A stretch of DNA of 64,000 bases, from positions 2,480,001 to 2,544,000 of the forward strand of contig CATNEN010000008.1 in NCBI GenBank assembly GCA_950097015.1, written 5' to 3'. Each line of letters starts with the position of its first letter. Within the stretch, counting starts at the first letter, position 1. The position numbers and the translations under genes were made by a program. Below are positions 1-12,694 of this stretch, piece by piece. This stretch comes from Macrostomum hystrix. Lineage: Eukaryota > Platyhelminthes > Macrostomidae. The notes under the pieces are model-generated. The model ran no database searches. It had not been told where the DNA came from and saw nothing but the letters and a program-made list of their open reading frames with translations.

Positions 1-570
1 TTACCGGGAGCGCCAAACTCCAATGGTGCTTAAGTCTATCTCAAAATCGGGCCTCATCAACATTGCGCTGGGAATCAAGTAGCTTATTTGGCTGATCCCC
101 GCTGGTCAAGTGGGTGAAATAGTTTGTGCCAGAGTTTAACACTCCAGACTAAACAGTCTAGCATTAGGCTTGTCCTTAATCCCTTACCCTAACCCTAACC
201 CTAACCCTAACCCTAACCCTACCCTAACCCCAACTGATCAAAGAGATCTCACTCACCTTGTCCTTGAGCAGGCTGACTGTTTGGCCCTGATGAAGATTTT
301 TTGCGCAAATGAAATGGAGAAGCGGCTTAGGGAATGATTGAGAGTCTGAGCAGTGATTGAGTATTTAGAATGGAAGCTCTGAGCACAAACGGAAGTGTGC
401 GCTCAGGCGCCACACTTGGTGCAGTCGCAAGCCTAGCATTAAGCGACGATCAATAATTAATTGCATTAACTCACCGGGTCACCCTTCTCGCCTTTGGGAC
501 CTGAAAGGTATGACCAGTGATGAGGCATTTAGATAGATAGATAGATATACAGATATATAGATAGATAGAG

Positions 571-624
<54 letters not shown>

Positions 625-630
625 TTAGAG

Positions 631-684
<54 letters not shown>

Positions 685-751
685 TTAGAGAGATAGATAG
701 ATAGAGAGATAGAGAGATAGATAGATAGATAGTTAGAGAGATAGATAGATG

Positions 752-794
<43 letters not shown>

Positions 795-2970
795 CCCAGT
801 AGAAGTCTCTGAAGGCCAACCATGTGGCAGGACATCAGAGATTTCACGAAAGCAGAAGTCAGGAAGGGAGCTGAACGGAAGCTGTCAGCGCTAAGGAGAG
901 GGACTCATTGAGTTTATTGAGCCTTCACCCTCCACTGGCCAACTGATTGAAGGCGATGCAAAAATTCCGTTAATTCCTTTCATAACTCACTCACGCTGTC
1001 GCGGTTTCCTTATGGGACAGGCAGGTGCTGGGGTGGGGGTCTGACTGGGTCTCAACCAGCTTTCTAAGTCGTCAGTCAAATCTCACCTGGCGGGCAGATT
1101 TGGGTTTGGCAACCTGCTGTAGCCGACTCACTGCTTCTCAATCGTCTGCTATGTATCGGTTCCTGCAGCTGCTGCTGCTTCTGCAAAAGTGGAAAGTTGC
1201 AACAAAATGGTGGATGCTATTGCGAAGCCAAGTTTCATCACGTTTCGCCGCATTCTCTCTCTCTCATTAAGTCCACAAGAAGATCGCTTGAATTATTCTG
1301 ACCCAGTAAGGAGAGCGCTAAATTAGTTTGCTACAATGCCGGCTGGCTGAGACCGTGGACCAGACAGATCGCGGCAGAGGGAGTTAAAGGCTTCTGAAGA
1401 TACTTTTGCTGATAGTTCTGTAGATTAGAGAGCATTCCCATAATCCTGAATTTATGGGTGTGCTTCTGCTGCTAGTTGAATGCTGGTTCTGCTGTATCAC
1501 TTTATAACAGCGTCACTCAGCTATAACTCGAATCTCTCTACTCTCCTTCTCCCATCCCACTCTCCTTCCTACTAATCCCACTCTCCTTCCTACTAATCCC
1601 ACTCTCCTTCCTACTAATCCCACTCTCCTTCCTACTAATCCCACTCTCCTTCCTACTAATCCCACTCTCCTTCCTACTAATCCCACTCTCCTTCCTACTA
1701 ATCCCACTCTCCTTCCTACTAATCCCACTCTCCTTCTCCCATCCCACTCTCCATCCTACTAATCCCACTCTCCATCCTACTAATCCCACTCTCCTTCTCC
1801 CATCCCACTCTCCATCCTACTAATCCCACTCTCCATCCTACTAATCCCACTCTCCTTCCTACTAATCCCACTCTCCTTTCTCCCACCTCACTCTCCTCCC
1901 ATGTAATCTCTCATTACTTCTTACTCATAGGCACTTCAGTTACCATCTAGCTCGTAATAAGAAAAACCTAACCTTTAAACCTAATAAGTAAATGACCTCC
2001 CTCCAGAAACAGACTGTAAATGACCTCCCTCCAGAAACAGGCTGTAAATGACCTCCCTCCAGAAACAGACTGTAAATGACCTCCCTCCAGAAACAGGCTG
2101 TAAATGACCTCCCTCCAGAAACAGGCTGTGAATGACCTCCCTCCAGAAACAGGCTGTGAATGACCTCCCTCCAGAAACAGGCTGTGAATGACCTCCCTCC
2201 AGAAACAGGCTGTGAATGACCTCCCTCCAGAAACAGGCTGTGAATGACCTCCCTCCAGAAACAGGCTGTAAATGGCCTCCCTCCAGAAACAGGCTGTAAA
2301 TGACCTCCCTCCAGAAACAGGCTGTGAATGACCTCCCTCCAGAAACAGGCTGTAAATGGCCTCTCTCCAGAAACAGGCTGTAAATGGCCTCCCTCCAGAA
2401 ACAGGCTGTGAATGACCTCCCTCCAGAAACAGGCTGTGAATGACCTCCCTCCAGAAACAGGCTGTAAATGACCTCCCTCCAGAAACAGGCTGTAAATGAC
2501 CTCCCTCCAGAAACAGGCTGTGAATGATCTCCCTCCAGAGACAGGCTGTGAATGACCTCCCTCCAGAGACAGGCTGTGAATGACCTCCCTTAAGAAACAG
2601 GCTGTGGGTGACCCCCTCTAATAATAGACTTTGGGTGACCCCCTCTAGAAAAGGACGAAAAAGCAAATATTTTCACCAGCAGATTCATTTCCAACTGTAG
2701 TCGAGTCAGGCGTTCATCGAACAGTTTGAAGTCCTGGTCGCAGCTCCATGAGCATTGCTGTGAGTTGATCTGGTACACAGCGAAGCCAGCATTCATCAGT
2801 GTCAGTGCGGCAAAACACACTGCTGCAACTGTGAATACCTTCCCGTTGGCCTTGGCCTTAACAATAGCCGTCTCCATTAATGATGACAACAGTTTGACTG
2901 GACAGAAAACACACTCCGAATTCCTGTAAATCCATTCTAATAAAGCAGCTAAACGTTTCTGCGCAGACAT
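1..2970 (-). CDS. Candidate transmembrane collagen-like gene, 5' part (partial, exons only)
   Basis: The first exon is 2970-2677, 98 codons from ATG to a GT donor. It encodes a short N-terminal basic stretch, one hydrophobic segment (about residues 46-69) and then a helical part ([14 protein letters not shown]). This is the layout of type II membrane collagens: cytoplasmic tail, membrane anchor, coiled coil, collagen. Further candidate exons on the same strand have AG and GT borders and compatible phases: 1113-1087 (VAKPKSARQ), 500-475 (GPKGEKGDP, clear Gly-X-Y triplets), 286-257 ([10 protein letters not shown]) and 17-1 (FGAPG, cut by the window edge). At least one exon between 1087 and 500 is missing, because the phases there do not join. 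The introns hold the 28-bp and 21-bp minisatellites and the GATA tract. The collagen call is inference from a very short Gly-X-Y stretch; the membrane-anchored first exon is better supported than the rest. Confidence 0.35.
179..235. repeat. Interstitial telomere-like (CCCTAA)n tract
   Basis: About eight mostly perfect CCCTAA units (TTAGGG on the other strand) with one unit missing its last bases. The flanks are unrelated to the array, so this is an internal tract and not a chromosome end. TTAGGG is the ancestral metazoan telomere repeat. Confidence 0.9.
527..794. repeat. GATA/TAGA tetranucleotide microsatellite
   Basis: Roughly 265 bp of GATA units interrupted by GTTAGAGA and GAGA variants. 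It lies in a putative intron just upstream (minus-strand sense) of the Gly-X-Y exon at 500-475. The open frame across it is only YLSI repeats and is not a gene. Confidence 0.95.
1538..1880. repeat. 21-bp minisatellite
   Basis: About 16 units of cccactctccttcctactaa plus t. A shorter variant with ttctcccat replaces some units. Because 21 is a multiple of three, long open frames (GLVGRRV repeats) arise on the minus strand; these are artefacts. Confidence 0.95.
1993..2600. repeat. 28-bp minisatellite
   Basis: About 21 units built on tgacctccctccagaaacag followed by gctgtgaa. The main variation is gctgtaaa versus gctgtgaa. The array lies about 80 bp downstream (minus-strand sense) of the donor of the membrane-anchor exon, so it is probably intronic. 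The 232-residue minus frame across it is a product of the repeat. Confidence 0.95.
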
Positions 2971-3052
2971 TTTAGCGCTAAACCTTCATTGGCTCAAACT
3001 TTGCCCCAGCCAGTCAGAGCCGAGCAACACGAGACAGACCCTGCAACCCTTT

Positions 3053-4770
3053 ATGTTGGGACAGACTATTAGACAGGGGATTAGGGTTGGGATAGGGATT
3101 AGACTATTAGACAGGGGATTAGGTTTGGGATAGGGATTAGACTATTAGACAGGGGATTAGGGTTGGGATAGGGATTAGACTATTAGACAGGGGATTAGGT
3201 TTGGGATAGGGATTAGACTATTAGACAGGGGATTAGGGTTGGGACAGTCTATTAGACAGCGGATTAGGGTTGGGACAGACTATTAGACAGCGGATTAGGG
3301 TTGGGACAGACAATTAGACAGCGGATTAGGGTTGGGACAGACAATTAGACAGGGCATTAGGGTTGGGACAGACAATTAGACAGGGCATTAGGGTTGGGAC
3401 AGACAATTAGACAGGGTATTATGGTTAGGACAGACTATTAGACAGCGGATTAGAGTTGGGACAGACAATTAGACAGGGGATTATGGTTGGGAGAGACTAT
3501 TAGACAGGGGATTATGGTTAGGACAGACTATTAGATAGGGGACTAGGGTTGGGACAGACAATTAGACAGCGGATTAGGGTTGGGACAGACTATTAGATAG
3601 GGGACTAGGGTTGGGACAGACAATTAGACAGGGGATTATGGTTAGGACAGACTATTAGACAGCGGATTAGAGTTGGGACAGACAATTAGACAGGGGATTA
3701 TGGTTAGGACAAACTATTAGACAGCGGATTAGAGTTGGGACAGACAATTAGACAGGGGATTATGGTTGGGAGAGACTATTAGACAGGGGATTATGGTTAG
3801 GACAGACTATTAGATAGGGGACTAGGGTTGGGACAGACAATTAGACAGCGGATTAGGGTTGGGACAGACAATTAGACAGGGGATTATGGTTAGGACAGAC
3901 TATTAGACAGGGGATTATGGTTAGGACAGACTATTAGACAGGGGATTAGAGTTGGGACAGACAATTAGACAGGGCATTATGGTTGGGAGAGACTATTAGA
4001 CAGGGGATTATGGTTAGGACAGACTATTAGATAGGGGACTAGGGTTGTGACAGACAATTAGACAGCGGATTAGGGTTGGGACAGACAATTAGACAGGGCA
4101 TTAGGGTTGGGACAGACAATTAGACAGGGGATTATGGTTAGGACAGACTATTAGACAGGGGATTAGAGTTGGGACAGACAATTAGACAGGGGATTATGGT
4201 TAGGAGAGACTATTAGACAGGGGATTATGGTTAGGACAGACTATTAGATAGGGGACTAGGGTTGGGACAGACAATTAGACAGCGGATTAGGGTTGGGACA
4301 GACAATTAGACAGGGCATTAGGGTTGGGACAGACAATTAGACAGGGCATTAGGGTTGGGACAGACAATTAGACAGGGGATTATGGTTAGGACAGACTATT
4401 AGACAGGGGATTAGAGTTGGGACAGACAATTAGACAGGGGATTATGGTTAGGAGAGACTATTAGACAGGGGATTATGGTTAGGACAGACTATTAGATAGG
4501 GGACTAGGGTTGGGACAGACAATTAGACAGCGGATTAGGGTTGGGACAGACAATTAGACAGGGGATTATGGTTAGGACAGACTATTAGACAGGGCATTAG
4601 AGTTGGGACAGACAATTAGACAGGAGATTATGGTTAGGACAGACTATTAGACAGGGGATTAGAGTTGGGACAGACAATTAGACAGGGGATTATGGTTAGG
4701 AGAGACTATTAGACAGGGGATTATGGTTAGGACAGACTATTAGATAGGGGACTAGGGTTGTGACAGACAA
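3053..4770. repeat. 31-bp satellite with telomere-like core
   Basis: About 55 units of ttagacagcggattagggtt followed by gggacagacaa. Most units include TTAGGGTT or a one-base variant (TTATGGTT, TTAGAGTT). Blocks of units recur in the same order, giving a higher-order pattern. Further short blocks of the same satellite lie at 5168-5440 and 8325-8597, on the far side of a Helitron-like 5' fragment. No gene is seen here. Confidence 0.93.
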
Positions 4771-5167
4771 TCTAATATACTAAAAATGAAAATCTTGCTT
4801 GTCTATATAACTAAAGATGAAAACTATCTATATATATATATGTATGCGCGATCGATTTTCTCAAAAACGGCTTAACCGATTTTCACTATTTTTCACCAAA
4901 AGATGCCAATTATGGGGACAATTATACACGTATTTTTATTAAGCTTAAATTTATTGCTAAAGGGATTAAATATTCGAAAAACTGTTTTAGATAGGATTTT
5001 TAATGCATTCAATCAGAGCCAGTTTTGTCAACGTGCACACCACTGCCAATTTTAATGATTGCATCAGGGCCAGTTTTGTTAAAAGTGAGTACACTGATAA
5101 GAATTTCACTGTGTCAACCCCACTGGCGAGACAGTCAGTGCGAATTTATTTATAAATAGATTGCATC
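4771..5167 (+). mobile_element. Helitron-like 5' fragment inserted in the 31-bp satellite
   Basis: Begins with TCTAATATACTAAAAATG, a TC-start terminus. After 31 bp a second TC-start terminus follows (TCTATATAACTAAAGATG at 4802), suggesting one element landed in or next to another. The body contains aaacggcttaaccgattttc and ends at attgcatcaca, where the satellite resumes at a unit border. The same roughly 365-bp block is the 5' part of the minus-strand elements ending at 22643 and 28494. No 3' hairpin with CTAG is visible in this copy, so it is partial. Confidence 0.6.
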
Positions 5168-5440
5168 ACATTAGATAGGGGACTAGGGTTGTGACAGACA
5201 ATTAGACAGCGGATTAGGGTTGGGACAGACAATTAGACAGGGGATTATGGTTAGGACAGACTATTAGACAGGGGATTAGAGTTGGGACAGACAATTAGAC
5301 AGGGGATTATGGTTGGGAGAGACTATTAGACAGCGGATTATGGTTAGGACAGACTATTAGATAGGGGACTAGGGTTGTGACAGACAATTAGACAGCGGAT
5401 TAGGGTTGGGACAGACAATTAGACAGGGGACTAGGGTTGG
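5168..5440. repeat. Short block of 31-bp satellite
   Basis: About nine units of the same satellite as at 3053-4770, resuming after the Helitron-like fragment. The duplicated counterpart is at 8325-8597. Confidence 0.9.
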
Positions 5441-6288
5441 GACGGACTGTCTTCCAAAGTTGCGTGAGGCATAGTTATAAAGAAACTTGAAGCTCAAGTT
5501 GAGCTCAAGTAGGTTGTTGAGCTCAACTTGAATTATTTCAGAGAAGCAAGAAAAGACCCTAGTAACTATACGTGCTTGATTTTACATTCCTAATTCGGTA
5601 GCCACGCACTGCATCCACTACTAAGTAAAAGTAGGAAGTAAAGCAGTGCCAATTTATAAGAAAACAGCGGCAGCTATTGCTCGAGGCTTCAAAAGACTGC
5701 GTCTAGTCTGTCCATGGACTGGAGATGCATGCTGCTGCTGTCCTAGCTGATGCTAGTAACGCACTTTTAACTCGATGACAAATTGTTCGAATTGGTCAAA
5801 GCTCCGAATCGCTAACCACTTCATGGCCATGCAACCGCTTTGGTTGTAGAACTTCGAGAACAATGAGGCATTTACTTTTTAGGATGATAATTATAATTAC
5901 TATGGACTGCACTAGGAGGTACTACCTTGTTGGATTGTGTGGCTTGAGCAGTCAGTGCTCAACTGGTAGCTAATCTAGCTAATCTTTTCTCTAAGGTTCT
6001 AATTTGGGCAGCTTCGTCAGTGGCAAATATTAGCCGAATTGCGCACTTTCATTCAATATTTATGGATGACGTACAACAGAATCTGGCACCACACAATGGC
6101 TTTCTCAGTGGAGTCCACTGTATCACAACTAGAATAGATAGTTTTGTCTGAGTTTGCAGATATCGATCATCACATCGGCATCATGAGGGAAGCACAAGTC
6201 GAATGCTGTCCAGGACGCAACGGCCGTTGTAAACGTTGCCGGCAAGTTCGATGCAGTTCTTCTGAACCGAGACTTATAGAATTCAAAA
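5441..6288. other. No gene seen; duplicated spacer
   Basis: AT-moderate DNA with an inverted motif (gctcaagttgagctcaagta and ttgagctcaacttg around 5490-5530). No reliable coding region was found. An open frame starting at 6144 runs into the ACT array; its first 48 codons are Cys- and Arg-containing but match nothing I recognise. The duplicate is at 8598-9445. Confidence 0.6.
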
Positions 6289-7956
6289 CGACTACTACTC
6301 CTACTACTACTACTACTACTCCTACTACTACTCCTACTCCTACTACTATTACTACTCCTACTACTCCTACTACTCCTACTACTCCTACTACTGCTCCTAC
6401 TACTGCTACTACTCCTACTGCTACTACTCCTACTACTACTACTCCTACTCCTACTACTACTCCTACTCCTACTACTAATGCTACTACTCCTACTGCAACT
6501 ACTCCTACTACTACTACTACTACTACTACTACCACTCCTACTACTACTACTACTACTCCTACTACTACTCCTACTCCTACTACTATTACTACTCCTACTA
6601 CTCCTACTACTCCTACTACTCCTACTACTGCTCCTACTACTGCTACTACTCCTACTGCTACTACTCCTACTACTACTACTCCTACTCCTACTACTACTCC
6701 TACTCCTACTACTAATGCTACTACTCCTACTGCAACTACTCCTACTACTACTACTACTACTACTACTACCACTCCTACTACTACTCCTACTACTACTACT
6801 ACTACTACTCCTACTACAGCTACTACTGCTCCTACTACTGCTACTACTCCTACTGCAACTACTCCTACTACTACTACTACTACTACTACCACTCCTACTA
6901 CTACTCCTACTACTACTACTTCTACTACTCCTACTACAGCTACTACTCCTACTACTACTACTACTGCTCCTACTACTGCTACTACTCCTACTGCTACTAC
7001 TCCTACCACTACTACTCCTACTCCTACTACTACTCCTACTCCTACTACTAATGCTACTACTCCTACTGCAACTACTCCTACTACTACTACTACTACTACT
7101 ACTACTCCTACTACAGCTACTACTCCTACTACAGCTACTACTGCTCCTACTACTGCTACTACTCCTACTGCAACTACTCCTACTACTACTACTACTACTA
7201 CTACCACTCCTACTACTACTCCTAATACTACTACTACTACTACTCCTACTACAGCTACTACTGCTACTACTACTACTACTGCTCCTACTACTGCTACTAC
7301 TCCTACTGCTACTACTCCTATTACTACTACTACTGCTCCTACTACTGCTACTACTCCTACTGCAACTACTCCTACTACTACTACTACTACTACTACTACT
7401 CCTACTACAGCTACTACTACTACTACTACTACTACTCCTACTACAGCTACTACTCCTACTACTACTACTACTGCTCCTACTACTGCTACTACTCCTACTG
7501 CTACTACTCCTACTACTACTACTACTGCTCTTACTACTGCTACGACTCCTACTGCTACTACTCCTACTACTACTACTACTCCTACTACTGCTGCTACTCC
7601 TACTGCTACTACTCCTACTACTACTACTACTACTACCACTCCTACTACTACTCCTACTACTACTACTACTACTACTCCTACTACAGCTACTACTGCTCCT
7701 ACTACTGCTACTACTCCTACTGCTACTACTCCTATTACTACTACTACTGCTCCTACTACTGCTACTACTCCTACTGCAACTACTCCTACTACTACTACTA
7801 CTACTACTACCACTCCTACTACTACTCCTACTACTACTACTACTACTACTCCTACTACAGCTACTACTGCTCTTACTACTGCTACTACTCCTACTGCTAC
7901 TACTCCTACTACTACTACTACTCCTACTACTGCTGCTACTCCTACTGCTACTATAA
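6289..7956. repeat. ACT/CTA trinucleotide array
   Basis: About 1.67 kb of (ACT)n with regular cct, gct, gca and aat interruptions. The array has longer periodic blocks containing actcctactgctactactcc. All long frames through it (Thr/Pro, poly-Leu, poly-Val) are artefacts of the trinucleotide. Confidence 0.97.
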
Positions 7957-7959
7957 CTG

Positions 7960-10900
7960 CTATATAACTAAAGATGAAAACTATCTATATATATATATGT
8001 ATGCGCGATCGATTTTCTCAAAAACGGCTTAACCGATTTTCACTATTTTTCACCAAAAGATGCCAATTATGGGGACAATTATACACGTATTTTTATTAAG
8101 CTTAAATTTATTGCTAAAGGGATTAAATATTCGAAAAACTGTTTTAGATAGGATTTTTAATGCATTCAATCAGAGCCAGTTTTGTCAACGTGCACACCAC
8201 TGCCAATTTTAATGATTGCATCAGGGCCAGTTTTGTTAAAAGTGAGTACACTGATAAGAATTTCACTGTGTCAACCCCACTGGCGAGACAGTCAGTGCGA
8301 ATTTATTTATAAATAGATTGCATCACATTAGATAGGGGACTAGGGTTGTGACAGACAATTAGACAGCGGATTAGGGTTGGGACAGACAATTAGACAGGGG
8401 ATTATGGTTAGGACAGACTATTAGACAGGGGATTAGAGTTGGGACAGACAATTAGACAGGGGATTATGGTTGGGAGAGACTATTAGACAGCGGATTATGG
8501 TTAGGACAGACTATTAGATAGGGGACTAGGGTTGTGACAGACAATTAGACAGCGGATTAGGGTTGGGACAGACAATTAGACAGGGGACTAGGGTTGGGAC
8601 GGACTGTCTTCCAAAGTTGCGTGAGGCATAGTTATAAAGAAACTTGAAGCTCAAGTTGAGCTCAAGTAGGTTGTTGAGCTCAACTTGAATTATTTCAGAG
8701 AAGCAAGAAAAGACCCTAGTAACTATACGTGCTTGATTTTACATTCCTAATTCGGTAGCCACGCACTGCATCCACTACTAAGTAAAAGTAGGAAGTAAAG
8801 CAGTGCCAATTTATAAGAAAACAGCGGCAGCTATTGCTCGAGGCTTCAAAAGACTGCGTCTAGTCTGTCCATGGACTGGAGATGCATGCTGCTGCTGTCC
8901 TAGCTGATGCTAGTAACGCACTTTTAACTCGATGACAAATTGTTCGAATTGGTCAAAGCTCCGAATCGCTAACCACTTCATGGCCATGCAACCGCTTTGG
9001 TTGTAGAACTTCGAGAACAATGAGGCATTTACTTTTTAGGATGATAATTATAATTACTATGGACTGCACTAGGAGGTACTACCCTGTTGGATTGTGTGGC
9101 TTGAGCAGTCAGTGCTCAACTGGTAGCTAATCTAGCTAATCTTTTCTCTAAGGTTCTAATTTGGGCAGCTTCGTCAGTGGCAAATATTAGCCGAATTGCG
9201 CACTTTCATTCAATATTTATGGATGACGTACAACAGAATCTGGCACCACACAATGGCTTTCTCAGTGGAGTCCACTGTATCACAACTAGAATAGATAGTT
9301 TTGTCTGAGTTTGCAGATATCGATCATCACATCGGCATCATGAGGGAAGCACAAGTCGAATGCTGTCCAGGACGCAACGGCCGTTGTAAACGTTGCCGGC
9401 AAGTTCGATGCAGTTCTTCTGAACCGAGACTTATAGAATTCAAAACGACTACTACTCCTACTACTACTACTACTACTCCTACTACTACTCCTACTCCTAC
9501 TACTATTACTACTCCTACTACTCCTACTACTCCTACTACTCCTACTACTGCTCCTACTACTGCTACTACTACTCCTACTACTACTCCTACTCCTACTACT
9601 ATTACTACTCCTACTACTCCTACTACTCCTACTACTCCTACTACTGCTCCTACTACTGCTACTACTCCTACTGCTACTACTCCTACTACTACTACTCCTA
9701 CTCCTACTACTACTCCTACTCCTACTACTAATGCTACTACTCCTACTGCAACTACTCCTACTACTACTACTACTACTACTACTACCACTCCTACTACTAC
9801 TACTACTACTCCTACTACTACTCCTACTCCTACTACTATTACTACTCCTACTACTCCTACTACTCCTACTACTCCTACTACTGCTCCTACTACTGCTACT
9901 ACTCCTACTGCTACTACTCCTACTACTACTACTCCTACTCCTACTACTACTCCTACTCCTACTACTAATGCTACTACTCCTACTGCAACTACTCCTACTA
10001 CTACTACTACTACTACTACTACCACTCCTACTACTACTCCTACTACTACTACTACTACTACTCCTACTACAGCTACTACTGCTCCTACTACTGCTACTAC
10101 TCCTACTGCAACTACTCCTACTACTACTACTACTACTACTACCACTCCTACTACTACTCCTACTACTACTACTTCTACTACTCCTACTACAGCTACTACT
10201 CCTACTACTACTACTACTGCTCCTACTACTGCTACTACTCCTACTGCTACTACTCCTACTACTACTACTCCTACTCCTACTACTACTCCTACTCCTACTA
10301 CTAATGCTACTACTCCTACTGCAACTACTCCTACTACTACTACTACTACTACTACTACTCCTACTACAGCTACTACTCCTACTACAGCTACTACTGCTCC
10401 TACTACTGCTACTACTCCTACTGCAACTACTCCTACTACTACTACTACTACTACTACCACTCCTACTACTACTCCTAATACTACTACTACTACTACTCCT
10501 ACTACAGCTACTACTGCTACTACTACTACTACTGCTCCTACTACTGCTACTACTCCTACTGCTACTACTCCTATTACTACTACTACTGCTCCTACTACTG
10601 CTACTACTCCTACTGCAACTACTCCTACTACTACTACTACTACTACTACTACTCCTACTACAGCTACTACTACTACTACTACTACTACTCCTACTACAGC
10701 TACTACTCCTACTACTACTACTACTGCTCCTACTACTGCTACTACTCCTACTGCTACTACTCCTACTACTACTACTACTGCTCTTACTACTGCTACGACT
10801 CCTACTGCTACTACTCCTACTACTACTACTACTCCTACTACTGCTGCTACTCCTACTGCTACTACTCCTACTACTACTACTACTACTACCACTCCTACTA

Positions 10901-11116
10901 CTACTCCTACTACTACTACTACTACTACTCCTACTACAGCTACTACTGCTCCTACTACTGCTACTACTCCTACTGCTACTACTCCTATTACTACTACTAC
11001 TGCTCCTACTACTGCTACTACTCCTACTGCAACTACTCCTACTACTACTACTACTACTACTACCACTCCTACTACTACTCCTACTACTACTACTACTACT
11101 ACTCCTACTACAGCTA
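7960..11116 (+). repeat. 3157-bp direct duplication, second unit
   Basis: A near-identical copy of 4803-7959, beginning at the Helitron-like 5' terminus (ctatataactaaagatgaaa). It holds the Helitron-like 5' fragment (7960-8324), the 31-bp satellite block (8325-8597), the spacer (8598-9445) and the start of a longer ACT array. The right edge is approximate because it lies inside the array. Confidence 0.8.
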
Positions 11117-12401
11117 CTACTGCTCTTACTACTGCTACTACTCCTACTGCTACTACTCCTACTACTACTACTACTCCTACTACTGCTGCTACTCCTACTG
11201 CTACTACTCCTACTACTACTACTACTACTACTACCACTCCTACTACTACTCCTACTACTACTACTACTACTACTCCAACTACAGCTACTACTCCTACTAC
11301 TGCTACTACTCCTACTGCAACTACTCCTACTACTACTACTACTACTACTCCTACTACAGCTACTACTCCTACTACTACTACTACTGCTCCTACTACTGCT
11401 ACTACTCCTACTGCTACTACTCCTACTACTACTACTACTGCTCCTACTACTGCTACTACTCCTACTGCAACTACTCCTACTACTACTACTACTACTACTA
11501 CTACTCCTACTACAGCTACTACTCCTACTACTACTACTGCTCCTACTACTGCTACTACTCCTACTGCAACTACTCCTACTACTACTACTACTACTACTAC
11601 CACTCCTACTACTACTCCTACTACAACTACTACTACTACTCCTACTACAGCTACTACTGCTCCTACTACTGCTACTACTCCTACTGCAACTACTCCTACT
11701 ACTACTACTACTACTACTACCACTCCTACTACTACTCCTAATACTACTACTACTACTCCTACTACAGCTACTACTGCTACTACTACTACTACTGCTCCTA
11801 CTACTGCTACTACTCCTACTGCTACTACTCCTATTACTACTACTACTGCTCCTACTACTGCTACTACTCCTACTGCAACTACTCCTACTACTACTACTAC
11901 TACTACTACTACTCCTACTACAGCTACTACTACTACTACTACTACTCCTACTACAGCTACTACTCCTACTACTACTACTACTGCTCCTACTACTGCTACT
12001 ACTCCTACTGCTACTACTCCTACTACTACTACTACTGCTACTACTACTACTGCTCCTACTACTGCTACTACTCCTACTGCTACTACTACTACTACTGCTC
12101 TTACTACTGCTACTACTCCTACTGCTACTACTCCTACTACTACTACTACTCCTACTACTGCTGCTACTCCTACTGCTACTACTCCTACTACTACTACTCC
12201 TATTACTACTACTACTGCTCTTACTACTGCTACTACTCCTACTGCTACTACTACTCCTACTACTATTACTACTCTGCTACTACTCCTCCTACTACTACTA
12301 CTGCTCCTACTACTACTACTACTACTACTCCTACTACTGCTACTACTCCTACTCCTACTACTACTCCTACTCCTACTACTAATGCTACTACTCCTACTAC
12401 T
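9446..12401. repeat. Long ACT/CTA trinucleotide array
   Basis: About 2.95 kb of the same imperfect trinucleotide array. It reaches the left outer edge of the Penelope inverted repeat at 12402. It contains the 6289-7956 pattern plus about 1.2 kb more. The 1042-residue Thr/Pro frame is repeat translation and has no supporting domain. Confidence 0.97.
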
Positions 12402-12442
12402 AGGAAAAGAAATGAAATTGCCAACATAAGTTTAAAGTGCCG

Positions 12443-12490
12443 AAGCTTTTCGTCCTAAGCGGACATCGTCAGGGTCGATTTATTGAAAAC
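12443..12490 (-). ncRNA. Hammerhead-ribozyme-like core in Penelope 3' end (left copy)
   Basis: On the minus strand CTGACGA (12472-12466) is followed by a stem TGTCC/GGAC with loop GCTTA and then GAAA. This is the CUGANGA, stem II, GAAA core of a hammerhead. Hammerhead ribozymes are known in the pseudo-LTRs of Penelope-like elements. The first pair of stem II would be a U-G wobble. I could not establish stems I and III or the cleavage site convincingly, so this is a candidate. Confidence 0.5.
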
Positions 12491-12694
12491 GAAAACACTG
12501 GTATTTAAAAGTAGGTTGTTGCACATTGTGAGTTAAAGTCCGATGGACAGGGTCGATTTATTGAGAAACGAAAACGTAGGTGTTTAAAAGGTTATTGTAC
12601 ATTGTGAGATAAAGTCCGATGGGCAGGTCAAAAGGCGAACCAGAGGTTGGAGAGGAGCGCACACACAACTCAGAGAGAGAGCGTGCCTCATACA

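Larger units (their letters stand above)
4803..7959 (+). repeat. 3157-bp direct duplication, first unit
   Basis: The unit starts one base inside the Helitron-like 5' terminus. It runs through the 5' fragment, a short 31-bp satellite block, about 850 bp of single-copy-looking DNA and an ACT array. It is repeated directly from 7960, with matching positions 3157 bp apart. I saw one substitution in the non-repetitive part (t at about 5933 versus c at about 9090). The second unit also gains about 99 bp near 9565-9665 in its ACT array. Confidence 0.85.

Noticed and set aside
6144..12429. Long Thr/Pro-rich, poly-Leu and poly-Val open frames over the ACT arrays (607, 1042, 883 and similar lengths)
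   Set aside because: They translate a trinucleotide tract in several frames at once. No domain, splice support or codon signal; the mucin-like look is forced by ACT.
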